Positions 1-8,631 of a stretch of DNA of 64,000 nt are shown piece by piece. Every line of letters begins with the position of its first letter. Within the stretch, counting starts at the first letter, position 1. The position numbers and the translations under genes are program-made. The DNA comes from Subtercola lobariae (GTDB taxonomy: Bacteria; Actinomycetota; Actinomycetes; Actinomycetales; Microbacteriaceae): positions 248,001 to 312,000 of the forward strand of contig NZ_BMGP01000001.1 in assembly GCF_014640255.1 (NCBI RefSeq), given 5' to 3'. The notes under the pieces are model-generated. The model ran no database searches, had not been told where the DNA came from, and was given only the letters and a program-made list of their open reading frames with translations.

Positions 1-421
1 AAGGGTTGCGATACTCGTCGGGGAGGTCAGAGGTGGCGAGGCCTCCGATGAGGTAGTCGGCGAGCATCCGCGGCTCTAAGGAGTCGAGAAAGGCGAGGGT
101 GTCGTCGACGAGGCCGAGGCCCACTTCGTTCGGCACGATCTTGCGGCTGAGCAGCCAGTCTTTGGCGGCAGGAATGGCCATGGTCTCGGCGAGCAGGTCG
201 TGCAATTCGACCACGTCGACGCCGTTCGAGCGCAGGCTGGCGACGAAGGCGGCGTGGTCGTGCTGAGCGTTCTCGACCCACATCACGTCGTCGAAGAGCA
301 GGGCATCGGCGTTGGTCGGCGTGAGTCGGCGGTGCGCGAGCCCCGGCGCGCAGACGAGCACTTTTCGCAGCTGCCCGACCTCAGAATGAACCCCGTATGT
401 CGCCGAAACCAGTTCGCTCAT
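1..421 (-). CDS. arcA: arginine deiminase, N-terminal part (cut by window edge)
   Basis: The first 140 codons of a minus-strand gene start at the ATG at 421-419, preceded by a GGGAAGGG ribosome site, and run off the left edge without a stop. The translation begins MSELVSATYGVHSEVGQLRK and continues with VLVCAPGLAHRRLTPTNADA and LFDDVMWVENAQHDH. This is the typical opening of bacterial arginine deiminases, which hydrolyse L-arginine to citrulline and ammonia in the cytosol (first step of the arginine deiminase pathway). The catalytic Asp, His and Cys of the family lie further C-terminal and outside the window, so activity cannot be judged. The family assignment rests on the N-terminal third only. 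Confidence 0.88.
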   Translation of the reverse strand, partial: MSELVSATYGVHSEVGQLRKVLVCAPGLAHRRLTPTNADALLFDDVMWVENAQHDHAAFVASLRSNGVDVVELHDLLAETMAIPAAKDWLLSRKIVPNEVGLGLVDDTLAFLDSLEPRMLADYLIGGLATSDLPDEYRNP

Positions 422-576
422 GCGCGCCCTTCCCGTTGGCGACACTCTAGCCCGCCCACCGCCTCCCCGCGGGGTCATCGGGTGACGCGGGCGTCAGCGG
501 CGCGACGCGGCGGGCAGGCCTGGCCGCAGGGGCCGTTCCCAGTGCGTGGGTGGTGCGGCGCGCGCCGAGCGCGCAC

Positions 577-603
577 GCCTGGCCGCAGGGGCGGCGGCCA
601 GGC
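577..603 (-). terminator. hairpin after the small acidic gene
   Basis: A perfect 10-bp inverted repeat (GCCTGGCCGC / GCGGCCAGGC, 7-nt loop) lies 8 bp beyond the stop of the minus-strand gene at 611. It has no T-run, as is usual in high-GC actinobacteria. The left part, GCCTGGCCGCAGGGGC, is also present as a direct repeat at 518-533. It may end the acidic-protein transcript before arcA. Confidence 0.5.
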
Positions 604-610
604 AATATAT

Positions 611-883
611 TCAGAGGTCAGCGGCGCCGTACGTCGATTCGTCGGCGGAGGAGCCGTCGGCCGCCACGGCGGCCTCGCGGGCCTCTTCGGCAGTGTCGGT
701 GAAGTCGACGGGGTCTTCTTTGTAGAAGATGGGGCGGGCATCGTCGTGCTCAGAGTTGGCGATGGCTTCGGCGGTTTGGCCCTCTTCGGTGGCGTTCTTG
801 CGGTTCGTGAACGCCTCCTGCCCGGGCACCGAGCGAGCGTCGTCGTCGAATTCGCTGGCCAGAATTCCTGGAATGTCGGTCAT
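611..883 (-). CDS. small acidic protein, function unknown
   Basis: This 90-residue protein starts at the ATG at 883-881 behind an AGAAGGG ribosome site. It begins MTDIPGILASEFDDDARS and is rich in Asp, Glu and Ala, with no membrane segment, no cysteine and no recognisable domain. The reading frame stays open further upstream to 1024, but that part runs through the GCC-rich repeat and has no ribosome site, so the shorter start is preferred. The composition suggests a small, partly disordered cytosolic protein. No function is proposed. Confidence 0.65.
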   Translation of the reverse strand: MTDIPGILASEFDDDARSVPGQEAFTNRKNATEEGQTAEAIANSEHDDARPIFYKEDPVDFTDTAEEAREAAVAADGSSADESTYGAADL

Positions 884-982
884 GGTGAACCCTTCTGAGG
901 CTGTTGCAGTCACCGCGGTGTGGTGGCGGAGGTGTCTCAACGCTAGGCGCGTCTTGGGCGGGTGGCAACCCCGGCGGGTGCC

Positions 983-1085
983 GTGCCAAGACGGTGCCGC
1001 CGTGCCAAGACGCTGCCGCGCCAAGACCGCGCCGTGCCAAGACGCTGCCGCGCCAAGACCGTGCCGTGCCGTGCCAAGACGCTAC
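983..1085. repeat. degenerate GTGCCAAGAC tandem repeat
   Basis: The words GTGCCAAGACGCTGCC and GCGCCAAGACC alternate about six times between the acidic-protein gene and the epimerase gene. The copies are imperfect and of unequal length, so this looks like an actively changing short tandem repeat. Several frames stay open through it only because of the repeat composition; none has a plausible start. Confidence 0.7.
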
Positions 1086-1153
1086 CTGGCCCGGGCGAGC
1101 CGAACGGGCATCCGGTCTTGCCCTGGCGAGCCGTGGCGTGTTGACTGAAACGC

Positions 1154-2164
1154 ATGCGGCTCCTCGTGCTCGGCGGAACAGCGTGGCTCGGTCAGCAGGT
1201 GGTGGTGACCGCTCTGAAGCGTGGGCACTTCGTCGCCGCACTCGCGCGGGGCGAGTCGGGTTCGGTGCCCCCGGGCGCCGTGGTGGTGCGCGCCGACCGC
1301 AGCCGCCCCGACGCCTACGAAGTCGTGCGCACCCAAGACTGGGATGCGGTGCTCGACGTCTCGCGCCAGCCGGGCCAGGTGCGGCAGGCCACCGCCGCAC
1401 TGCACGAGCGCAGCCAGACCTACATCTTCGTTTCGTCGGGCAACGTCTATGCCGACACGTCGGTGCCGCATCAGAACGAGAACGCGCCCGTGCTCGACCC
1501 GCTCACCGGCGACGTGATGGAGTCGATGGAGACTTACGGCGAAGCCAAGGTAGCCTGCGAGAACGCGGTTCGCGACACGTTCGGGGGTGACCGGATGCTC
1601 GTCGCCCGTTCTGGCTTAATCGGCGGCCCCGGTGACACCTTCGACCGCACGGGGTACTGGCCCCTGCGTTTCTCGCGGCCCGCCGTTTCTGACGGGCGGG
1701 TGCTCGTGCCTGACGTTCCCGAGCTGCTGACGCAGGTCATCGACGTACGTGACCTCGCCAACTGGCTGGTCGATGCAGCGGAGAACAAGGTGCATGGCAC
1801 GTTCAACACGACCGGCGAGAGCATCCCGTTGCCTGAGCACCTCGACGTGGCCCGGCATGTCGCCGGTCATACGGGGCCCGTGGTGAAGGCCCGGCCGCAC
1901 TGGCTGATGGCGCAAGACATCGAGCCATGGGCCGGTGAACGGTCACTGCCGCTCTGGCTGCCGGTACCCGAATACGCCGGGTTCAGTTCGCGAGACAGCG
2001 CGGCCGCGCGCGCCGCAGGCTTGCGGCACCGCCCGCTCGAGGAGACCCTCGCCGACACGCTGGCCTGGGAGCGCGCGCGACCCGAATACGGGCACCGGCG
2101 CTACAAGCGGCACGCGGGCCTGTCAGATTTCGACGAAGCAGAGCTGTTGAGCCTTCTGAGTTGA
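1154..2164 (+). CDS. NAD-dependent epimerase/dehydratase family protein
   Basis: This 336-residue extended short-chain dehydrogenase/reductase has an N-terminal dinucleotide-binding motif GGTAWLG (residues 7-13) in the first Rossmann strand. An SSGNVYAD segment and the catalytic YxxxK pair (YGEAK, about residue 130) follow. Family members act on nucleotide sugars or related substrates with bound NAD(P); the substrate here cannot be read from sequence. The length is typical of the family. The ATG at 1154 lies directly at the first beta-strand, with no clear Shine-Dalgarno. It ends 71 bp before the sulfatase start and could be transcribed with it, but no functional link is evident. Confidence 0.85.
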   Translation: MRLLVLGGTAWLGQQVVVTALKRGHFVAALARGESGSVPPGAVVVRADRSRPDAYEVVRTQDWDAVLDVSRQPGQVRQATAALHERSQTYIFVSSGNVYADTSVPHQNENAPVLDPLTGDVMESMETYGEAKVACENAVRDTFGGDRMLVARSGLIGGPGDTFDRTGYWPLRFSRPAVSDGRVLVPDVPELLTQVIDVRDLANWLVDAAENKVHGTFNTTGESIPLPEHLDVARHVAGHTGPVVKARPHWLMAQDIEPWAGERSLPLWLPVPEYAGFSSRDSAAARAAGLRHRPLEETLADTLAWERARPEYGHRRYKRHAGLSDFDEAELLSLLS

Positions 2165-2235
2165 TCGATTCTGTGCGGAGGCGCAGCGAGACCGGCCCCG
2201 CACAGTGCACTATGGAACAAACAAGAGAGGTATCG

Positions 2236-4590
2236 ATGGCTGACGTTCTGCCCGGGAGTGTTCTTCCCATTCCAGACCAGGTTTTCACCGGCGAAATGGT
2301 GATGGACGCGAAGAAGACGGAGGAGAAACTGCCCCCGATCGAGATGAAGCGCCCGCCGAAGCAAGCTCCCAACGTGCTGCTGATCATGCTCGACGATGTG
2401 GGGTTCGGGGCATCCAGTGCCTTCGGCGGGCCAGTGCCGATGCCGACCGCCGAACGTCTCGCGAACGATGGCCTCCGTTACAGCCGCTTTCACACCACGG
2501 CGATCTGCTCGCCGACGCGCGCCGCGATGCTCTCGGGCCGCAACCACCACCAGGTGGGCATGGGGCAGATCACCGAGACCGCCACGCCGTCTCCTGGCTA
2601 CCGCTCGACCCGGCCGAACTCGTGTGTGCCGCTGCCCGAGATCTTGCGGCAGTCGGGCTACAACACGGCCCAGTTCGGCAAGTGCCACGAGGTGCCCGTG
2701 TGGGAGTCGGGCCCGACCGGGCCGTTCGACCACTGGCCCGCGTTCAGCGGGTTCGAGAAGTTCTACGGGTTCATTGGCGGCGAGACGAACCAGTGGACTC
2801 CCGCGCTGATCGACGGTGTGTCGATGATCGAACCGCCCGACGATCCCGACTACCACCTGATGCCCGACCTGGCTGACAAAGCGATCGACTACATCAACCA
2901 GCAGAAGGCGCTCACGCCTGACAAGCCGTTCTTCATCTACTTCGCTCCGGGCGCCACGCACGCCCCGCACCACGTGCCGAAAGAGTGGATCGCCAAGCAC
3001 AAAGGCAAGTACGACCAGGGCTGGGATGCCCTGCGAGACGAGACCTTCGCGCGCCAAGTGGCCCTCGGGGTGATCGGTGCTGACTCGGTTCTCACCGAAC
3101 GTTCGCAGGGCATCCCGAGCTGGGATGAAGTGCCCGCAGAGCGCAAGCCGATTCTGGCGCACCAGATGGAGGTCTACGGCGCCTTTCTCGAATACGCCGA
3201 CTTCCACACCGGCCGCGTGGTCGACGCTGTCGAGAAGCTCGGGATGCTCGACGACACGTTGATCATGTACATCATCGGTGACAACGGGGCGTCGGCCGAG
3301 GGCGGCCTCGAGGGGGCGTTCATGCTGTCGACCGCTGCCAATGGCGGGGCCGAGTATGAGACCACCGAGTTCTGGCAAGAGAATCTCGACAAGATCGGCG
3401 GGCCGGAGGCCTACAACCACTACGCCGTGGGCTGGGCGCACGCGATGTGCACTCCGTACCAGTGGACCAAGCAGGTGGCGAGCCACTACGGCGGAACGCG
3501 CAACGGCACCATCGTGCACTGGCCGGCCACGATCACTGCCAAGGGTGAAGTGCGCAATCAGTGGCATCACGTGATCGACGTGGCCCCGACCATCCTGGAG
3601 CTGGCGGGCCTGGCGCAGCCGCACACGGTGAACGGGGTCACGCAGATTCCGATGCACGGGGTGTCGATGGCCTACACGTTCAACGACGCTGCGGCGGCCG
3701 AGCGGCACAACACGCAATACTTCGAGATCATGGGCAACCGCGGTATCTACCACCGCGGCTGGACCGCGCAAACCCGTCACCGCACCCCGTGGGATGTGGT
3801 GAGCGCCGCACCCGACTTCAGCGACGACGTGTGGGAGCTCTACGACACCACGGTCGACTGGACGCAGTCGAACAACCTCGCAGCTTCGAACCCGGCGAAA
3901 CTCGCCGAGTTGCAGCAGCTGTTCTTGATCGAGGCGACCCGGTACAACGTGATTCCGCTCGACGATCGTGCCGCCCAGCGCATGAACCCCGAGTTCGCGG
4001 GCCGGCCCACCATCGTCAAGGGCGATACTCTGCGCCTGTTCGAGGGAATGACGCGGCTCAACGAGAACGTGGCCATCAACGTGAAGAACCGGTCATGGTC
4101 GGTGACAGCCGAGATCACGGTACCCGACGACGGCAGTCTCGACGGCGCCATCGTGGCGCAGGGCGGCCGCACGGGCGGCTGGTCGTTCTTCGCCGACGCC
4201 GGGCGCATCGGTTTTCACTACAACTTCTGCGGGCTGCTGCGAAGCACGGCCCTCTCTGAGCAGAAAGTGGATGCCGGAACCCACCAAGTTCGCGCGGAAT
4301 TCGCCTACGACGGCGGTGGTATCGGCCGCGGCGGTGACGTGACGGTGTTCATCGACGGCACATCCGTAGCGACGGCGCACGTGGAACGCACCCACCCGAT
4401 GTACTTCTCGTTCGACGAAGGACTCGACGTGGGAATCGACACGGGCATGCCCGCCTACGAGGGATACACGGTGCCGAAGGGCGAGTTCACGGCGAAAATC
4501 GATTGGGCCGAAATTCACCTCGGCCTCGACGACCACTCCCACCTGATCGACCCCGAGGAGTGGCTCGCGGCGGCCATGCGCCACCAGTAG
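2236..4590 (+). CDS. Cys-type arylsulfatase (cytosolic, FGE-dependent)
   Basis: A 784-residue type I sulfatase. The metal-binding DD pair sits in the LLIMLDDVGFG strand (about residues 53-54). The signature CSPTR (Cys91) is the C-x-P-x-R motif in which Cys is oxidised to formylglycine. A second metal site is in IIGDNGAS, and GGTRNG is also present. No signal peptide is visible, so it should act inside the cell on imported or endogenous sulfate esters. Length and layout resemble the long mycobacterial AtsD-like enzymes. The ATG at 2236 follows AGAGAGG with 5-nt spacing; an upstream in-frame ATG at 2212 would cover that ribosome site. The formylglycine-generating enzyme it needs is encoded 0.7 kb downstream on the other strand. 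Confidence 0.93.
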   Translation: MADVLPGSVLPIPDQVFTGEMVMDAKKTEEKLPPIEMKRPPKQAPNVLLIMLDDVGFGASSAFGGPVPMPTAERLANDGLRYSRFHTTAICSPTRAAMLSGRNHHQVGMGQITETATPSPGYRSTRPNSCVPLPEILRQSGYNTAQFGKCHEVPVWESGPTGPFDHWPAFSGFEKFYGFIGGETNQWTPALIDGVSMIEPPDDPDYHLMPDLADKAIDYINQQKALTPDKPFFIYFAPGATHAPHHVPKEWIAKHKGKYDQGWDALRDETFARQVALGVIGADSVLTERSQGIPSWDEVPAERKPILAHQMEVYGAFLEYADFHTGRVVDAVEKLGMLDDTLIMYIIGDNGASAEGGLEGAFMLSTAANGGAEYETTEFWQENLDKIGGPEAYNHYAVGWAHAMCTPYQWTKQVASHYGGTRNGTIVHWPATITAKGEVRNQWHHVIDVAPTILELAGLAQPHTVNGVTQIPMHGVSMAYTFNDAAAAERHNTQYFEIMGNRGIYHRGWTAQTRHRTPWDVVSAAPDFSDDVWELYDTTVDWTQSNNLAASNPAKLAELQQLFLIEATRYNVIPLDDRAAQRMNPEFAGRPTIVKGDTLRLFEGMTRLNENVAINVKNRSWSVTAEITVPDDGSLDGAIVAQGGRTGGWSFFADAGRIGFHYNFCGLLRSTALSEQKVDAGTHQVRAEFAYDGGGIGRGGDVTVFIDGTSVATAHVERTHPMYFSFDEGLDVGIDTGMPAYEGYTVPKGEFTAKIDWAEIHLGLDDHSHLIDPEEWLAAAMRHQ

Positions 4591-4597
4591 CCCCCGA

Positions 4598-4647
4598 TTT
4601 GACGCAGAAGCACGCTATGGGGCGTCATAGCGTGCTTCTGCGTCAAA
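4598..4647. terminator. bidirectional terminator with perfect 22-bp arms
   Basis: The arms at 4598-4619 and 4626-4647 are perfectly complementary over 22 bp with a 6-nt loop (GGGCGT). The outer half reads TTTGACGCAGAAGC. It lies 7 bp after the sulfatase stop, between two convergent genes, so it can stop transcription from both sides. A second weaker hairpin (4663-4675 with 4700-4712) sits just before the end of the facing SHOCT gene. The element at 41778-41827 shares the outer TTTGACGCA word. Confidence 0.8.
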
Positions 4648-4722
4648 CGGTTTGCGTGTTCACGCGAAAAGGGCCCGCCGAGCATCCGGAGATGACGGAG
4701 GACCCTTTCGCGCGTGCGCGGG

Positions 4723-5121
4723 TTATGCGGTGGTTTTGGTGAGCGCCTTTGCCTTGAGGGCGTCGTACTCGGTCTGGGTTATGGCACCCGAGTCGAGCAG
4801 GGCCTTCGCCTTGTGGATCTCGTCGGTGGGGGTCTGGCCGGCGACCTCGCGAATGTAGTTGTTCTGTGCCGACTGGGCCTGCTTTGCGGCGGCCTGCGAA
4901 CGCTCGGCCATGCCGCGGCCGCGAGCGATCAGGTAGACCAGCGCCGTGAGGAACGGCACGAAGATCAAGAAGATCACCCAGATGGCTTTGTACCAGCCGT
5001 TCAGGGAGTGATCACGAAAGAGGTCACCGATGATCGAGAACAACATCATCAGGTAGGCGATGAAGACGAAGCTCCAGAAGAAAATGCCGATGACGTTCCA
5101 GACGTTGCTGAAAAAATCCAT
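4723..5121 (-). CDS. membrane protein with C-terminal SHOCT domain
   Basis: A 132-residue protein with two hydrophobic segments (about residues 6-33 and 44-66) separated by a short hydrophilic turn. A charged stretch follows, then a SHOCT-type tail reading KAKALLDSGAITQTEYDALK (about residues 104-123). SHOCT is a short amphipathic oligomerisation-type motif found at the end of many small bacterial membrane proteins. The start at 5121 has a good ribosome site (AAAAGGGG). It sits convergent to the sulfatase and downstream of the formylglycine-generating enzyme on the same strand. Its function is unknown; the SHOCT call is firm, the membrane topology is inferred. Confidence 0.8.
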   Translation of the reverse strand: MDFFSNVWNVIGIFFWSFVFIAYLMMLFSIIGDLFRDHSLNGWYKAIWVIFLIFVPFLTALVYLIARGRGMAERSQAAAKQAQSAQNNYIREVAGQTPTDEIHKAKALLDSGAITQTEYDALKAKALTKTTA

Positions 5122-5325
5122 GGTGTACCCCTTTTACGTTGCGCCCCGGGTGAGACGCGGATGCTGCTGAGGCGACGAAAGTGCCGCGGTGCCGCACAGT
5201 GCGACGTTCTCAGTATGGCTGGTATCGCGAACGCGCTCCACACCTGAGCCCGCGCGGTGCGCTCGGCGTGCCGCGCGATGCGGGGAGCGCGGCAATCGTT
5301 CCGAGTGGTAGAGAGGAGCGGCGAG

Positions 5326-6501
5326 TCAGGCGAGGGAGCGAGCGCAGCGAAAGCCGATGTGTGTGGTGGCGGTGTCGTCGGCCTGAGGCGAGCGCGCGGC
5401 CGGCCGGTACCGCAGGCAGTACTCCGGAGCGCACAGGTGCGACCCGCCCTTGAGTGCTCGCCTGGGCATCCGCGACCCCGGTTCGGCGCTCGCCGCCCGC
5501 TGCAGCGCTTCGCGTTCCGCGTCGCTCGCCGCCCGCAGCCGCACTTCGCGTTCCGCGTCGGCCGCCGAGGCGCGTGTCCGGTCTGCGCGGCCCACAGCTG
5601 ATGCGGTAGTCGGCGCCGCCAAATCCCGCCCGGCATCACTCGGGCTACACCCGCAGCCGCAGTCACACGCTTCGTCGGCGCTCGCGGGCGCAGCTGGCTC
5701 CGCCCCGGTCGCGCCGGTCGTACCGACCGTGCCGGCCGCCGCCGCCACCGGCTCGTGGCGCGCGGTGAAGTAGCTCGACGTCCACTCCCACACGTTGCCG
5801 ATCATGTCGACGAGACCGTAACCGTTGGGCGCGAACGAGCCCACGGGCGCCGTTCCGCGCCAGCCCTCGGCCCCGGTGTTGAGGTACGGAAACCGCCCCT
5901 GCCAGCTGTTCGCCATCACCTGTCCGCCCGGGCGCACCTCGTCGCCCCATGCGTAGATGGTCTGCTCGGTGGCGCCCCCGCGCGCCGCATACTCCCATTC
6001 CTCTTCGCTGGGCAGCCGCTTGCCGGCCCAGGCCGCATAGGCCTGCGCGTCTTCGAAGCTCACTTGCGTGACCGGATGCTCGTCGAGAGCATCCGCCCAC
6101 CCCGCCGGCCTGGCACCGTCGCCAAACGGCTCGCGCCAGGAGGCGTTTGGCCCCCACGCCCACCATTGCCGCCAATTGTCGAGCGGAACGGGCCCCGACG
6201 CGGGCACGAACACCAGCCCGCCCGGCACGAGATCGGCAGGGTCTGCGCCCGGAAAATCGGCCGGGTCGAGCGGCCGCTCGGCCACGGTGACGTACCCCGT
6301 CGCCTCGACGAATGCGCAAAACTGCGCCACGGTCACCGGATGCTCGTCGAGCTCGAACCCCGCAACATCCACTTCGTGCATGGGGCCCTCTTCGGGATAG
6401 AACGCATCAGACCCCATCAGGTATCGCCCACCAGGAACCGCAACCATTCGGCTCGGCGCCGCACCAGCGTCACCCGTGGTCGTCTCCAGCGAAGCTTCCA
6501 T
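5326..6501 (-). CDS. formylglycine-generating enzyme (sulfatase-modifying factor) with a Cys-rich insertion
   Basis: This 391-residue SUMF1/FGE-family enzyme converts the sulfatase signature Cys to formylglycine, using oxygen and a copper-bound cysteine pair. Family landmarks are PGGRYLMGSDAFYPEEGP (residues 23-40), KRLPSEEEWEYAARGG (161-176), GNVWEW (235-240) and the catalytic block KGGSHLCAPEYCLRYR. Its Cys357 and Cys362 correspond to the paired active-site cysteines. About 100 residues (248-345) are inserted before that block. They are Ala/Arg-rich and contain CDCGCGC (279-285, DNA 5647-5667). Streptomyces FGEs carry a shorter cysteine-containing loop at this place. No clear ribosome site precedes the ATG at 6501; ATG at residue 19 is an alternative. 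The pairing with the neighbouring sulfatase is functionally expected. Confidence 0.93.
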   Translation of the reverse strand: MEASLETTTGDAGAAPSRMVAVPGGRYLMGSDAFYPEEGPMHEVDVAGFELDEHPVTVAQFCAFVEATGYVTVAERPLDPADFPGADPADLVPGGLVFVPASGPVPLDNWRQWWAWGPNASWREPFGDGARPAGWADALDEHPVTQVSFEDAQAYAAWAGKRLPSEEEWEYAARGGATEQTIYAWGDEVRPGGQVMANSWQGRFPYLNTGAEGWRGTAPVGSFAPNGYGLVDMIGNVWEWTSSYFTARHEPVAAAAGTVGTTGATGAEPAAPASADEACDCGCGCSPSDAGRDLAAPTTASAVGRADRTRASAADAEREVRLRAASDAEREALQRAASAEPGSRMPRRALKGGSHLCAPEYCLRYRPAARSPQADDTATTHIGFRCARSLA

Positions 6502-6768
6502 CGCACAATTCTGCCACCACCCGCACGCCCCCGACCACGCCAGACGGCTGGTCTCCTACGCTTCACCAGAAGAGGGAGGCGTTGCTGGCGGCAACGAGCG
6601 CTGAGGCCGTGTCGAGGGTGGTCGAGTCGGGCATCCGGGGCGTCGACGGCGTGCGACCGACAAGGTCAAGAAGAGAGCTTTGCTGATTTGGGTTCGCGGC
6701 GCGGGCCCGTGACGCTACGCTCGTTTTACGCGGAGCAGGCGTATCGCCAGAGCGCAGAGGAGGGTCGT

Positions 6769-8619
6769 GTGCGGGTTCTACCCGGGTTGACGCTGCGAAA
6801 CACGGGCCGCGAAGCCCTAGCCGGAGTCACCCTGCTCGCCATCGCCGTGCCGCTGAACATCGGCTACGCCCAGATCGCCGGCCTGCCGGCCACGGCTGGG
6901 CTCTACGCCCTCATCGTGCCGGCCATCGTCTATGCGCTGCTGGTGTCGTCTCGTCAGTTGGTGGCGTCTCCGGATGCCGCTGCCGCCGCCCTCGTCGCCT
7001 CCTCCCTCGGCGGGCTCGCCGTAGCCGGCAGTCAGAGCTACCTCACCATGGCGTTCGCGCAGGCCATCATCGCCGGTGTTCTGTTCGCTCTTTGTTCTAT
7101 CTTCAAGCTCGGATTCTTGGCGAACTTTCTCTCGAAACCCATCCTCATCGGTTTCGTCGGCGGCCTGGCGCTCGACATTCTGGTGAGCCAGGTGGCGAAG
7201 ATGCTCGGCGTCTCGATCAACAGCGGCGGCGAATTCGTCGAGAAGCTGGGCGACCTCATCACGGGGCTCTCGACCACCAACGGCTGGGCGGTGCTCATCT
7301 CGGTGGCGTCGATCGCGGTTCTCGTTGTGGGCCGCCGTGTGGCACGGGCGGTGCCGTGGGCGCTCATCGTGCTCATCGTCTCCACCATCGTCACCGTGCT
7401 GGCAGGGCTCGAAGACGCCGGCGTGAAAGTGCTCGGCAAGGTCGACGCCGGCCCGCCGAGCTTCACCTGGCCCATTCTCGACTGGATCACCTGGCTGCAG
7501 CTTGTTCCGTCGGCCATCGCGTTGGTGCTCGTGACCATGGCCGAGGGGCTGCTCGTGGCGCGCAGCTACGGCGAGAAACACGGCTACCCCACCAGCCCCA
7601 ACCGCGACCTGCTCGCGTTCGGCGCGGCCAACGTCGCAGCTGGGGTCTCGGGCGGCTTCACCGTGGGCTCGTCGACCTCACGCACAGCGGCCATGGATCA
7701 GGCCGGCAGCCGCACCCAGCTCCCCTCCATCGTCACGGCGGTGGGCACGCTGCTGCTCGTCATCTTCGGCACCGCGCTGCTCGAACACATTCCGTCGCCC
7801 GCCATCGGCGCAATCGTCGCGGTGGCCATCATTCCCCTCCTCGGCATCGCCGAGTTCAGGGTGCTCTGGCGGCAGCAGAAGTTCGAGTTCATCATCGGGG
7901 CCGTGTGCTTTTTGGGCGCGCTGTTGCTCGGGCCGATCGCGGGCATCGTCATCGCCTTCGTGCTCTCGCTGATCAACCTGGCTCGCCGCGCGGCGAACCC
8001 GGCCATCGATGTGCTGAGTGCCAACGAGGGAACGGGTACGTCGGTGCTCGACACGAGCGCTGCCCGTGCGGCCCGTTCTTCGGGCGCTGGTGGCGCTGCG
8101 GGCGGCGGTGCGGGCGGCGGCGCGATGACGGCTCCGGGGCTCGTGGTGCTGCGGTTCGCGGCGCCGCTGTTCTTCGCGAACGCGAGCGTGTTCGAGTCGG
8201 CGGTACACAAGGCGGTGTCGGCGCCTGGCGGTGGTGCGGCATCCGGAGCAGTAGGCAGCGGCACGAACGACGGCACCAAGACCGGCACCAACGGCCGCAC
8301 AAGCGGCGGCACCAACGGCGGCGCAGGCATCGCTTCGACTGCGCCCGCAGCAGCGCCCGTCGAACACCTCGTGCTCGACCTCGAAGCGGTCACCGATCTT
8401 GATGTCACGGGGGCCGAGAGCTTCACCAACACCCGCGCCTGGCTCGTCACCCAGAACGTCACGCTCGCCTACAGTCGCCTTCGCCCCGACCTCGAGGCGA
8501 AACTCGATCACTACGGTTTGCTCGAAGGCGTTACGGTGTACCCAACGAACCGGGCGGCGATAGCCGACCTGGCGACCGCAGGGCCCGCCGCGCCCGCCGG
8601 TGTTTCGGCAGAGAACTAA
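6769..8619 (+). CDS. SulP-family anion transporter with C-terminal STAS domain
   Basis: A 616-residue inner-membrane protein. Its start (GTG 6769) follows GAGGAGG with 5-nt spacing; the same frame is open further upstream but that part is antisense to the FGE gene. The first 420 residues hold 10 or more hydrophobic helices with typical SulP sequence (AIAVPLNIGYAQIAGLPA, GGFTVGSSTSRTAAM). The C-terminal part is a STAS domain (VLRFAAPLFFANASVFE, then VLDLEAVTDLDVTGAE). The STAS fold is split by a Gly/Ala/Thr-rich insert (about 8220-8358), and another Gly-rich linker precedes it (8053-8130). SulP proteins import sulfate, bicarbonate or other anions. Sulfate is the natural guess beside a sulfatase/FGE pair, but the sequence does not prove it. 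Confidence 0.9.
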   Translation: MRVLPGLTLRNTGREALAGVTLLAIAVPLNIGYAQIAGLPATAGLYALIVPAIVYALLVSSRQLVASPDAAAAALVASSLGGLAVAGSQSYLTMAFAQAIIAGVLFALCSIFKLGFLANFLSKPILIGFVGGLALDILVSQVAKMLGVSINSGGEFVEKLGDLITGLSTTNGWAVLISVASIAVLVVGRRVARAVPWALIVLIVSTIVTVLAGLEDAGVKVLGKVDAGPPSFTWPILDWITWLQLVPSAIALVLVTMAEGLLVARSYGEKHGYPTSPNRDLLAFGAANVAAGVSGGFTVGSSTSRTAAMDQAGSRTQLPSIVTAVGTLLLVIFGTALLEHIPSPAIGAIVAVAIIPLLGIAEFRVLWRQQKFEFIIGAVCFLGALLLGPIAGIVIAFVLSLINLARRAANPAIDVLSANEGTGTSVLDTSAARAARSSGAGGAAGGGAGGGAMTAPGLVVLRFAAPLFFANASVFESAVHKAVSAPGGGAASGAVGSGTNDGTKTGTNGRTSGGTNGGAGIASTAPAAAPVEHLVLDLEAVTDLDVTGAESFTNTRAWLVTQNVTLAYSRLRPDLEAKLDHYGLLEGVTVYPTNRAAIADLATAGPAAPAGVSAEN

Positions 8620-8631
8620 CAGGAGACCGAC

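Noticed and set aside
2101-3780. 559-codon open frame antisense to the sulfatase gene
   Set aside because: Typical shadow frame of a high-GC gene; the opposite strand has full sulfatase motifs and the codon bias belongs to that strand.
5755-6768. Long in-frame upstream extension of the SulP gene
   Set aside because: It is antisense to the FGE gene, has no transporter similarity, and the GTG at 6769 has an excellent ribosome site.
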